This document shows, piece after piece, positions 6,542-13,997 of a DNA stretch of 25,970 nt; position 1 is the stretch's first letter; each line of letters starts with the position of its first letter. Both the position numbers and the translations under genes were made by a program. The DNA is taken from NCBI GenBank assembly GCA_035255485.1, contig DATEZO010000284.1, positions 1 through 25,970 of the forward strand, read 5' to 3'. Below the pieces are notes generated by a model. That model saw nothing but the letters and a program-made list of their open reading frames with translations, was not told the DNA's origin and searched no databases. The DNA comes from DATEZO01 sp035255485. Lineage in GTDB: Bacteria; Pseudomonadota; Gammaproteobacteria; Burkholderiales; Burkholderiaceae_D.

Positions 6542-7401
6542 GATTGCTGCTTGGGGCGATCTGGCTGCTGCACTGGCTGCCGCTGCCGCTGCTCGGCCGC
6601 CTGGGGGAAGCGATCGGTGCGCTGTTGTTTGCCACCATCACATCCCGGCGCACCGTTGCCCTGACCAACCTGAGGCTGTGTCTGCCGCATTTGTCCGATA
6701 GCGAGCGGCGCACCATTGCAAAAAAACATTTTCAGGCATATGCGCGCAGTGTGCTGGAACGCGGCATCCTGTGGTGGGCCCCGGAGGCGCGGCTCAGGCG
6801 GCTGATCATTGTCGAACCACGCGTGCCGCTGGACCGGATCCAGTCCGGTCCAACCATTTTGCTGTGCCCGCATTTCGTTTGCCTCGATGTCGCGGGCGTT
6901 GCGGTGATGCTGGAATCCTCGCTGTGCTCGATTTACACACGCCAGCAGAATCGCGTATTCGATGAAGCGTTGCGCCGCGGCCGCTCCCGCTTTCGGCCGG
7001 TCAGGATCGTCCCACGCGCAGAAGGCATCAAGCCGATCATTCGCGCCATGCGCGAAGGGCTGCCTTTTTTCATGCTGCCCGACATGGACTTTGGCGCAAG
7101 AGACGCCGAATTCGTGCCTTTTTTCGGCACGCCGGCCGCAACGTTGACAGCACCGGCGCGCATTGCCGCCGCCACCGGTGCGCAGGTAATTCCCGTAGTT
7201 GCGACGTTCTTGCCGGATTACCGGGGTTGGAAAGTGACGTTTTATCCCCCTTGGGAAGAGTATCCCGGCAACGATCTGAAAACCGCGACACGCCGCATGA
7301 ATACCTTCATTGAAGCGCGCGTGCTGGAAGCACCGGCGGAATACTTCTGGGCTCACAAACGATTCAAGACGCGGCCGCCGGGCGAAGCCAGCGTGTATTG
7401 A
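6538..7401 (+). CDS. Second LpxL/LpxM-family lipid A acyltransferase
   Basis: 287 residues, a paralogue of the gene just upstream and overlapping it by four bases. It has an N-terminal membrane segment (LLLGAIWLLHWLPLPLLGRLGEAIGALL), the family's HX4D as HFVCLD at 112-117, YTRQQN, MLPDMDFGARDAEFVPFFG and the C-terminal APAEYFWAHKRFKTRPPG. The classic HX4D differs from the HX4E of its partner, and the two proteins are clearly diverged, so they probably add different secondary acyl chains (one lauroyl-type, one myristoyl- or alternate-type). The order and specificity are inference. A 186-base spacer follows, holding only a degenerate repeat copy and the dapF promoter. Confidence 0.88.
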   Translation: MRLLLGAIWLLHWLPLPLLGRLGEAIGALLFATITSRRTVALTNLRLCLPHLSDSERRTIAKKHFQAYARSVLERGILWWAPEARLRRLIIVEPRVPLDRIQSGPTILLCPHFVCLDVAGVAVMLESSLCSIYTRQQNRVFDEALRRGRSRFRPVRIVPRAEGIKPIIRAMREGLPFFMLPDMDFGARDAEFVPFFGTPAATLTAPARIAAATGAQVIPVVATFLPDYRGWKVTFYPPWEEYPGNDLKTATRRMNTFIEARVLEAPAEYFWAHKRFKTRPPGEASVY

Positions 7402-7415
7402 AGAAGAGCGACAAA

Positions 7416-7441
7416 TCGACACCTCGGCACAGAGAGGAAAA
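7416..7441. repeat. Short degenerate repeat, copy 2
   Basis: Matches 3237-3262 at 21 of 26 positions (shared CACCTCG...CACA then an A-rich run). It lies in the spacer between the second acyltransferase and dapF. Probably decayed intergenic sequence; no function visible. Confidence 0.3.
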
Positions 7442-7553
7442 CGGCGAAATGACGCCCCTGTGCCCTTCGTGCCTGTGCATCACGATATTGATGTTGAGAT
7501 TCTCCCGGCCCCTCGTTGCACAGATGTTTTTAACGCCACAAGCACGCGCCGTA

Positions 7554-7581
7554 TTCACCAGGATCTGCTCTACCCTATAAT
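7554..7581 (+). promoter_or_regulatory. dapF promoter (sigma-70 type)
   Basis: TTCACC (7554-7559), a 16-base spacer, then a perfect TATAAT (7576-7581). The dapF ATG starts at 7588, seven bases after the -10, so the transcript should begin at or next to the A of the start codon. No ribosome site lies between. This predicts a leaderless dapF message. Confidence 0.65.
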
Positions 7582-7587
7582 GCAACC

Positions 7588-8493
7588 ATGAAACTCAAAT
7601 TCACCAAAATGCATGGCGCAGGCAATGATTTTATTGTTATCGACGCCATCAGCCAGAGGATCGATTTCACGCCGGCCCAATGGAAATTCCTTGCCGACCG
7701 GCGCGTCGGTATCGGTGCCGACCAGATACTGGTGGTAGAGGCAGCCCAGGCAGCCGACGTTGATTTTCGTTACCGTATTTACAACGCCGATGGCGGCGAA
7801 GTCGAGCAATGCGGCAACGGCGCGCGCGCCTTCGTCAAGTTCGTGACTGACAAGGGCCTGACCGCCAAACGCACGATCCGGGTCGAAACCATGTCCGGCA
7901 TAATCGAACCGACACTGGAACCGGATGGCAGCATCACGGTTGACATGGGCGCGCCGGTCCTGGATGCCGCGCGCGTGCCGTTCGATACGAGCGGATTGCA
8001 AGGCCAGCCAGAGGGCCGGGATACGCTGTGGCCGCTGGATATCAACCGGCGCCAGATCTGGATCTCAGCGGTGTCGATGGGTAATCCGCATGCAGTCCAG
8101 GTAGTCGACGACGCCGCTGCCGCGGCGGTCGAAACCGAGGGCCCGCTAATTGAGCGCCATGCGCGCTTTCCCAAACGGGTAAACGCCGGGTTCATGCAAA
8201 TCATCGATCGCCACCACATCACGCTGCGCGTCTACGAGCGTGGCGCCGGCGAGACGCTGGCATGCGGTACAGGCGCATGTGCGGCGGCAGTAGCCGGCAT
8301 CCGGCGCGGATTGCTGGATTCTCCGGTAGGCGTTCGCATGCGCGGCGGCGACTTGTCAATCGCCTGGACCGGAGCCGGTGCATCGGTCATGCTGACCGGC
8401 CCGGCAGCGACCGTTTTTGAAGGTGAAATCGAGATCCAGGACCAGTTAAAATCCGACAACAACCCTGACAAAACCGTGCTTGCTGTTTATTGA
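7588..8493 (+). CDS. dapF: Diaminopimelate epimerase
   Basis: 301 residues. This cofactor-free enzyme interconverts LL- and meso-diaminopimelate, for lysine and peptidoglycan. Both catalytic cysteines are present: Cys75 in QCGNGAR and Cys226 in ACGTGACAAA. Also visible are KMHGAGNDF at the N-terminus, NADGGEVEQ, and SMGNPHAV. It is somewhat longer than E. coli DapF (274), partly through a C-terminal tail after the last strand. It heads a dapF - DUF484 - xerC run, the same order as in E. coli, and lysA, the next lysine step, lies 10 kb downstream. The TATAAT seven bases before the ATG suggests a leaderless transcript. Confidence 0.97.
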   Translation: MKLKFTKMHGAGNDFIVIDAISQRIDFTPAQWKFLADRRVGIGADQILVVEAAQAADVDFRYRIYNADGGEVEQCGNGARAFVKFVTDKGLTAKRTIRVETMSGIIEPTLEPDGSITVDMGAPVLDAARVPFDTSGLQGQPEGRDTLWPLDINRRQIWISAVSMGNPHAVQVVDDAAAAAVETEGPLIERHARFPKRVNAGFMQIIDRHHITLRVYERGAGETLACGTGACAAAVAGIRRGLLDSPVGVRMRGGDLSIAWTGAGASVMLTGPAATVFEGEIEIQDQLKSDNNPDKTVLAVY

Positions 8494-8518
8494 TCATTGA
8501 CCTTTCGTACACCATAAA

Positions 8519-9202
8519 ATGACTTCACAACTGGACCCCGATTCCGTCGCCCGTTACCTGATCGACCATGCGCATTTTTTTGAAGAGCACGCGGAGCTTT
8601 TGTCTCGTATCAAGCTGACCAGTCCGCTTGCCGGCCGTACTGTATCGCTGCAAGAAAGGCAAATGGAAATATTGCGCGAAAAGATCAAGGCGCTGGAGCT
8701 GCGCATGGCGGCATTGATGCGCATCGGGCAGGACAACGATGCAATCACGCAGAAATTCCAGTCATGGAGCCGCTCGCTCCTCTCGGCCCGCAATGATGTG
8801 GACTTGCCACATGTCCTGATCGATGGCTTGCAGAGCATCTTTTCGGTGCCGCATGCGACACTGCGCCTGTGGAATGTGGCTGCGGCGTTTTCGCACACCT
8901 GGTTTGCAAAGACTGTTTCAGAAGATGCGCGGATCTTCTCGAATGGCTTGGCTGCGCCCTTCTGCGGCGCAAACAATGATTTCGAAGCAGCCTCCTGGCT
9001 TGAGGATGCCCCTGCGATACAGTCGCTGGCGATGCTGCCGCTGCGTGCAGCGGAAAGCGCCGATGCATTCGGCCTGCTGGTACTGGGCTCACCGGACCCC
9101 GAGCGCTTTACCGCCGACATGGCAACCGATTTTCTGGTGAAAATCGGTTGCACTGCCAGCGCGGCATTGGCTTGCCTGCTCGAAGATGATTTTCCCGCGT
9201 GA
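8519..9202 (+). CDS. DUF484 family protein (YigA-like)
   Basis: 227 residues. The N-terminal part (DPDSVARYLIDHAHFFEEHAELL, then SLQERQMEILREKIKALELRM) is the usual opening of DUF484: a short helical unit followed by a likely coiled coil at about 42-66. The rest (about 80-220) resembles a GAF-like sensory fold, with LPHVLIDGLQSIFSVPHATLRLW and a late SLAMLPLRAAESADAFGLLVLGS. Function is unknown; the family sits between dapF and xerC in many proteobacteria, as here. Its TGA overlaps the GTG start of xerC, so the two are translationally coupled. The family assignment is good; any role in recombination or envelope biology is only by neighbour. Confidence 0.88.
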   Translation: MTSQLDPDSVARYLIDHAHFFEEHAELLSRIKLTSPLAGRTVSLQERQMEILREKIKALELRMAALMRIGQDNDAITQKFQSWSRSLLSARNDVDLPHVLIDGLQSIFSVPHATLRLWNVAAAFSHTWFAKTVSEDARIFSNGLAAPFCGANNDFEAASWLEDAPAIQSLAMLPLRAAESADAFGLLVLGSPDPERFTADMATDFLVKIGCTASAALACLLEDDFPA

Positions 9203-10167
9203 ACCCCGACTGTAATCAAACCCATGTCGATGGCTATCTCGATAGCCTGATCAGCCAGCGCAAGCTTTCTCCGCATACAGTCTGCAGCTATGGTCGCGAC
9301 TTGCGCGAATTGCTGGCATTCATCGATGTGCTTGCCGATCGACCGGCGTTGGCGACCGTCACGCATTTCCATATCCGCAAATTCGCTGCGCAGCTGCATT
9401 CGAAAGGATTGGGTGCTTCTTCGATTGCGCGCAAGCTGTCCGCCTGGCGCGGCTTTTTCGACTGGCTGTCGCAACAGACAACATTGGCATCGAACCCGGT
9501 AGATGGCGTAAGGGCGCCGAAACGTGCCCAACCCTTGCCGAAGGCATTGTCGGTCGAAGATGCGGTAGGCCTGGTCATGCAGGCCAGCCCCGACAAGGAT
9601 GCCGGATCCGCCGCGCAACGCTGCAACCGTGCCATGTTCGAGCTTCTGTATTCCAGCGGGTTGCGGGTGTCGGAACTGGCGGCGCTGGACCTGTGGTATG
9701 TACATGAACCGCAATATGTCTCGGCCGGCTGGATCGACATGGATGAACATGCCGTCACGGTCACAGGCAAAGGCGGCAAGATGCGCAGCGTACCGGTCGG
9801 TCGGCCGGCAATCGAGGCGATTGCGGCATGGCTTGCAGTGCGCGCAACGCTGGTCAAAGCCGATCCACACCCGCTATTTCTCTCCGGGCGCGGGACACGC
9901 ATGTCGCCACGCGTGGTGCAGCTGCGTCTCAAGGCGCATGCACAGGCAGTCGGCACTCCCGCCGATGTGCATCCGCATATGCTGCGCCACTCGTTCGCAT
10001 CGCATGTGCTGCAGTCCTCGGGAGACTTGCGCGCAGTCCAGGAGATGCTCGGCCATGCGTCGATCAGCGCGACACAAATATATACATCGCTCGATTTCCA
10101 GCGGCTGGCACAGGTGTACGATGCCGCCCATCCGCGTGCCAGGAAAAAAGGCGCCCCCAAGGTTTGA
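9199..10167 (+). CDS. xerC: Tyrosine recombinase XerC
   Basis: 322 residues, somewhat longer than E. coli XerC (298). With XerD it resolves chromosome dimers at dif. The N-terminal SAM-like DNA-binding part (about 8-95, with LSPHTVCSYGRDLRELLAFI) is followed by the catalytic domain holding the full set: Arg156 in SSGLRVSEL, Lys191 in TGKGGKMRSVPVG, His260 and Arg263 in HPHMLRHSFASH, His286 in LGHASIS and the nucleophile Tyr295 in ATQIYTSLDF. An insertion around LWYVHEPQYVSAGWIDMDE explains part of the extra length. It starts with GTG overlapping the DUF484 stop. Its position behind dapF-DUF484 supports XerC rather than XerD or a phage integrase. Confidence 0.93.
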   Translation: MNPDCNQTHVDGYLDSLISQRKLSPHTVCSYGRDLRELLAFIDVLADRPALATVTHFHIRKFAAQLHSKGLGASSIARKLSAWRGFFDWLSQQTTLASNPVDGVRAPKRAQPLPKALSVEDAVGLVMQASPDKDAGSAAQRCNRAMFELLYSSGLRVSELAALDLWYVHEPQYVSAGWIDMDEHAVTVTGKGGKMRSVPVGRPAIEAIAAWLAVRATLVKADPHPLFLSGRGTRMSPRVVQLRLKAHAQAVGTPADVHPHMLRHSFASHVLQSSGDLRAVQEMLGHASISATQIYTSLDFQRLAQVYDAAHPRARKKGAPKV

Positions 10168-10269
10168 AACCCTTGAAAATCACTTGAATCGCGGCGAATC
10201 CGAAGCACGCGACAAAAATTGACTTCCGCTGTCCCTATCATGTTTACCATCGCGAAGAATCATTAAGCC

Positions 10270-11472
10270 ATGCTTACCATCACGCTCAAACCCGGCAAGG
10301 AAAAAAGCCTGCTGCGTCGCCATCCATGGATATTTTCGACAGCAGTTGACCGCATCGAGGGCAAGCCGGAAGAAAAAGCCAAGCCTGGTACGACCGCATT
10401 GGTGCAGTCGGCTGCCGGCCAGTTCCTGGCGCGTGCTGCCTGGAGCCCGGCTTCGCAGATTCGTGCGCGCGTCTGGACTTTCAATCAGAATGAGCCGGTC
10501 GACCATGCGCTGATCAAGCGCCGCATAAGGAAGGCTGTCGCTTATCGCGCTACAAACGTGCAGGGAACGGACGCGCTCCGGCTCATCTTCGGCGAAGCCG
10601 ACGGGTTCCCCGGACTGGTGGTCGACTGGTACGGCGACCGGCAAGGCTATCTGGTATGCCAGTTCCAGGCGGCCGGCGTCGAGAGTTGGAAATCCGCCAT
10701 CGTACAGGCGATCATGGCGGAAACCGGTTGTGGCAATGTATACGAGCGTTCCGATGCGTCGGTGCGCGAACGCGAAGGCCTGCCCCTGGTAACCGGCGTA
10801 CTGGCCGGCAATGCGCCGCCAGACGATATACCAATCATGGAAAACGGCATCCGGTACGCAGTCAATATCAAGACCGGCCACAAGACCGGGTTTTATATCG
10901 ACCAGCGCGACAATCGCAAGCTGGTGATGGAATATGCTTCAGAACGCGACGTGCTGAACTGTTTTTGCTATACCGGCGGCTTCTCGCTAGCGGCATTGAA
11001 AGGCGGCGCCCGCAGCGTCCTGTCCATTGATTCGTCCGGCGAGGCGCTGGCGTCGGCACGGCACAACATGGCACTCAACAGCTTTGATGAGAATAAAGCT
11101 GAATGGCGCGATGCCGATGTGTTCAAGACACTGCGCGCCCTGCGCGAACAGGGCCGATCATTCGATATGATCATTCTCGATCCGCCGAAATTCGCGTCAT
11201 CGCCGCAACAGGTGGATCGCGCTGCGCGTGCCTATAAGGATATCAACCTGCTTGGACTGCAATTGCTGCGTGAAAACGGCTTGCTGTTCACTTATTCCTG
11301 TTCCGGCGCGATCTCCGCCGATTTGTTTCAGAAAATCATTGCTGGCTCAGCAACTGATGCCGGCGTGGATGCGCATATATTGCGAAGATTATCCGCAGGC
11401 ATGGATCATCCAATGACGACTCATTTTCCAGAGGGTGAATATTTGAAAGGGTTGATGTTACGCAAGACATGA
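10270..11472 (+). CDS. rlmI: 23S rRNA (cytosine-C5)-methyltransferase RlmI-like
   Basis: 400 residues, matching RlmI (396 in E. coli), which methylates C1962 of 23S rRNA using SAM. An N-terminal PUA domain (about 1-75, with KPGKEKSLLRRHPWIFSTAV) precedes a central EEHEE-like part and the Rossmann methyltransferase: LNCFCYTGGFSLAAL (motif I, about 229-243), DPPKFA (304-309) and YSCSG with Cys344, the likely catalytic cysteine. Two separate spacers flank it (about 100 and 119 bases), so it may be its own unit. The target base is assigned by family likeness, not shown here. Confidence 0.88.
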   Translation: MLTITLKPGKEKSLLRRHPWIFSTAVDRIEGKPEEKAKPGTTALVQSAAGQFLARAAWSPASQIRARVWTFNQNEPVDHALIKRRIRKAVAYRATNVQGTDALRLIFGEADGFPGLVVDWYGDRQGYLVCQFQAAGVESWKSAIVQAIMAETGCGNVYERSDASVREREGLPLVTGVLAGNAPPDDIPIMENGIRYAVNIKTGHKTGFYIDQRDNRKLVMEYASERDVLNCFCYTGGFSLAALKGGARSVLSIDSSGEALASARHNMALNSFDENKAEWRDADVFKTLRALREQGRSFDMIILDPPKFASSPQQVDRAARAYKDINLLGLQLLRENGLLFTYSCSGAISADLFQKIIAGSATDAGVDAHILRRLSAGMDHPMTTHFPEGEYLKGLMLRKT

Positions 11473-11549
11473 ACAAACAGCGTCATCCGACATTCGGCAA
11501 CGCAGTAACGAAAAGAGCATAATGCGCCTGATATCGTGTTTGTTGCCGG

Positions 11550-11579
11550 AGTCCGGCCGCACAGTCATTCGGACTTTTT
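11550..11579 (+). terminator. Terminator-like hairpin between rlmI and the CobW gene
   Basis: AGTCCG (11550-11555) pairs with CGGACT (11570-11575) around a 14-base loop, followed by a run of five T (11575-11579). It ends 12 bases before the ATG of the CobW-family GTPase. It could end rlmI transcription; being so near the next start, it could instead act as an attenuator of a promoter upstream (a CATAAT lies at 11518-11523). Confidence 0.5.
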
Positions 11580-11591
11580 AACAATGAATTT

Positions 11592-12617
11592 ATGGCACTG
11601 ATTCCCACTACTATTCTTACCGGCTTTCTCGGCGCCGGCAAGACCACGCTACTGAATCGCATCTTGCAGGAACCGCATGGCTACAAAATCGCGGTTATCG
11701 AAAACGAATTCGGCCAGGAGAATATCGATAATGAAATCCTGGTACAGGACAATAACGAACAGATTATCGAGATGAACAATGGCTGCATCTGTTGCACCAT
11801 ACGCGGCGACCTGATTCTTGCATTGACATCGCTGGCGCAAAAACGCGATGCCGGTCAACTGCATTTCGACCGGGTCGTGATCGAAACCACCGGACTTGCC
11901 AACCCCGGCCCGGTCGCCCAGACATTTTTCATGGACGATGAAGTGGCATCGTATTATTTGCTGGATGCGATCGTTACCGTAGTGGATGCAAAACATGCGA
12001 TGCGCCAGTTGGACGAACATGAGGAAGCGCAGCGGCAAATCGGCTTTGCCGACAAAATGCTGCTGTCAAAAACCGACCTGATCAGCACGGCCGAACGCAC
12101 GGCTTTAATTACCCGGCTGAAGCGTATTAATCCGCGCGCGCCAATTCGCCCCATCGATTTTGGCCATGCCCCGATTGATGAGGTGCTCGATTTGCGCGGC
12201 TTCAATCTGAATGAAAAGCTGGAAATCGATCCGGACTTTCTGGCTACGCAGGAACTCCACGATCATGGACATAACTGTGATGCGGATTGCGGGCACGACC
12301 ATCATCACGCACATCACTCCGACGATATTGCCGCTTTCGTCTTCAAGAGCGACCGGCCATTCGACTCCGCGCGCCTGGATGAATTTCTTGGCGGACTGGT
12401 GCAGGTTTACGGTCCGCGCATGCTGCGCTATAAAGGCGTGTTATGGATGAGCGGGGCAGACCGGAAAGTGGTATTCCAAGGCGTTCACCAGATGATGGGA
12501 AGCGATATTGGCGCAAAATGGCCTGAGAATACGCCGCGTGACAGCAAAATGGTATTTATCGGCAAGAATCTGCCCAAAGATGTTTTTATTCGAGGATTAC
12601 AGCAGTGTTTGGTATAA
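11592..12617 (+). CDS. COG0523 (CobW/ZigA/YjiA) metal-chaperone GTPase
   Basis: 341 residues. The G3E-family GTPase has a Walker A loop GFLGAGKTT (11-19), the conserved metal site CxCC in NNGCICCTI (Cys65, 67, 68), ETTGLANP (Walker B/switch region, 98-105), and SKTD as guanine-specificity motif (159-162). A histidine-rich stretch at 223-242 (many H, D and C) is the expected metal-binding linker, and the C-terminal CobW_C domain follows (about 245-340). Such proteins deliver metal, often zinc, to client enzymes in the cytoplasm under shortage. The next gene is dksA; pairing of COG0523 with a cysteine-poor DksA is known in zinc-sparing regulons of other bacteria. I see no Zur box in the leader. 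Metal and client are unproven. Confidence 0.9.
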   Translation: MALIPTTILTGFLGAGKTTLLNRILQEPHGYKIAVIENEFGQENIDNEILVQDNNEQIIEMNNGCICCTIRGDLILALTSLAQKRDAGQLHFDRVVIETTGLANPGPVAQTFFMDDEVASYYLLDAIVTVVDAKHAMRQLDEHEEAQRQIGFADKMLLSKTDLISTAERTALITRLKRINPRAPIRPIDFGHAPIDEVLDLRGFNLNEKLEIDPDFLATQELHDHGHNCDADCGHDHHHAHHSDDIAAFVFKSDRPFDSARLDEFLGGLVQVYGPRMLRYKGVLWMSGADRKVVFQGVHQMMGSDIGAKWPENTPRDSKMVFIGKNLPKDVFIRGLQQCLV

Positions 12618-12658
12618 ACTAACGGGGTTTTGATTCAGGAGGATGGGCGTCTGAGAGG

Positions 12659-12721
12659 ATGCAAGGACAAGAAAATTGCATGCAGCGCCTGGTGAAATCA
12701 ATGCGTTGGACGGTTCATTGA
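12659..12721 (+). CDS. Possible 20-codon leader ORF before dksA
   Basis: An ATG at 12659 opens 20 codons ending in a TGA (12719-12721) that overlaps the GAGGG ribosome site of dksA. An AGGAGG lies 16 bases before its ATG, too far to be ideal. Its ending on the dksA ribosome site would allow coupling. Chance is quite possible, and the spacer otherwise shows nothing. Confidence 0.2.
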   Translation: MQGQENCMQRLVKSMRWTVH

Positions 12722-12732
12722 GGGAAAATGCC

Positions 12733-13704
12733 ATGAACGCAACCGCTGCAAAAGTCGTTACAAAGTCGAACAAAAAAAACATCCTTTCCCGAAAGGCATC
12801 CGAAACGGCATCTGCGACTTCATTACCACCCAAAGTGGCGTCCTCGGCAAAACAATCAAAGCCAATGGCAAGGGCATTGACATCGCGATCGAAGGCAACA
12901 CGGATTAACGTAAAAGAAGCGCTTGCGACATCAGTAAAAACAGCGGTCGAACCAACCGGAAAAACCGCTGCCAGGTTAGCACGTGCGGGCAAGTCGGCTG
13001 CATCCGGGAACAGGACGGAAACATTCCTTGAAAGAAATAACAAAATCAGTGAAGCCAGCGCTGTTGTAAAGCAGGCAACCAGGGCTGCAGCAAAAAATAC
13101 TTCGTTAATCGATCAGAAAAAAGCGAAAAGACCCGCTGCACAAACGAATTCCCAGGCTGCTGAATTCGGTACGCATATGAGCACCGACAATGCAGCGGCA
13201 ATATTTGTGGATAATATCCAAACATCCGTAGCCTCAAAGGTAAGTGAAGTGGCAACCAAAACAACCAAACCGACTCCTGACATTCCGGCCGACGGCACAC
13301 TGCTGACTGAAGAGCAGGTCCTGAAGATGAGTGACAAGGATTATATGAATGCGGCACAATTGGCATTCTTTAAAGCACGTTTGCAGCAGCTCGAAAAGGA
13401 GCTGCTGAAAAACGCCGGAGAAACAACCGAGCATTTGCGCGAAACCGTGCTGGTGCCGGACCCTGCCGATCGCGCCACGATCGAGGAAGAGCACGCGCTT
13501 GAACTACGCACACGGGATCGTGAGCGCAAACTGCTGAAAAAGGTGCAGCAATCGATTGCCTCGATCGATTCCGGCGAATATGGCTGGTGCGAAGAAACCG
13601 GCGAGCCTATCGGCATCCCGCGTTTGCTGGCGCGCCCGACGGCAACCTTGTCGCTCGAAGCGCAACAGCGCCGGGAACTGAAACAAAAGCTGTACGGCGA
13701 CTGA
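12733..13704 (+). CDS. dksA: DksA, RNA polymerase-binding regulator, with long N-terminal extension
   Basis: 323 residues, against about 140-150 in most relatives. DksA enters the RNA polymerase secondary channel and, with ppGpp, resets promoter activity. The DksA fold starts near residue 189 (GTLLTEEQVLKMSDKDYMN), with the coiled-coil tip DPADRA (Asp243, Asp246, Ala248) intact. The zinc-finger region reads CEET (Cys286, Thr289), 17 residues, then SLEA (Ser307, Ala310), so three of the four usual cysteines are missing; this CxxT...SxxA form is usual for beta- and alphaproteobacteria. Residues 1-185 are rich in Lys, Ala, Thr and Ser with no recognised domain. I choose the ATG at 12733, with GAGGG eight bases upstream, over an in-frame TTG at 12676. 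Confidence 0.93.
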   Translation: MNATAAKVVTKSNKKNILSRKASETASATSLPPKVASSAKQSKPMARALTSRSKATRINVKEALATSVKTAVEPTGKTAARLARAGKSAASGNRTETFLERNNKISEASAVVKQATRAAAKNTSLIDQKKAKRPAAQTNSQAAEFGTHMSTDNAAAIFVDNIQTSVASKVSEVATKTTKPTPDIPADGTLLTEEQVLKMSDKDYMNAAQLAFFKARLQQLEKELLKNAGETTEHLRETVLVPDPADRATIEEEHALELRTRDRERKLLKKVQQSIASIDSGEYGWCEETGEPIGIPRLLARPTATLSLEAQQRRELKQKLYGD

Positions 13705-13735
13705 ACAGCATCAATTCGACGTGATACAAAAGCAT

Positions 13736-13751
13736 GCGGCGCGCATGCCGC
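13736..13751. terminator. Small GC hairpin after dksA
   Basis: GCGGC and GCCGC form a 5-bp stem with a six-base loop, about 30 bases after the dksA stop. On the plus strand no T-run follows directly, so termination is uncertain. The remaining spacer up to 13997 holds a lone TATAAT at 13789-13794 without a -35 at proper distance; otherwise I see nothing in it. Confidence 0.25.
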
Positions 13752-13997
13752 GTTGCAGCTTTCCGAAAAATATTGCGTCTTATGGCACTATAATGAAAAA
13801 CGATGATGCAAGCGGACATGCTTTCCTATTGACCATCAGGCGAAAATAAAACAGGCATGGCGCGGTTGGATAACTGAATTTGCGGTCTGACTGCGATGCA
13901 GTTGTTCAGAGATATTTTGGCAGGAGCACAATTTTAGCGCGCGACTCTTTTCGAGGCGCAATAACGAAATACAAGATACAAGATCATTAGGAAAAAC

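Noticed and set aside
8554..9870. 438-codon open frame on the minus strand across DUF484 and xerC
   Set aside because: Spans two clearly recognised genes in antisense and has no recognisable motif.
9199..10167. Phage or integron integrase
   Set aside because: Sequence length, motifs and the dapF-DUF484-xerC order fit housekeeping XerC; no attachment site or cassette array is seen.
10219..10247. Promoter before rlmI (TTGACT)
   Set aside because: The nearest TATCAT is only 11 bases away and nothing like a -10 lies at 16-18 bases.
12676..12732. Alternative TTG start for DksA adding 19 residues
   Set aside because: No ribosome site before it, while the ATG at 12733 has GAGGG at eight bases.
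13773..13794. Promoter before the STAS gene (TTGCGT and TATAAT)
   Set aside because: The boxes are only 10 bases apart, too close for a sigma-70 promoter; the TATAAT alone is weak evidence.
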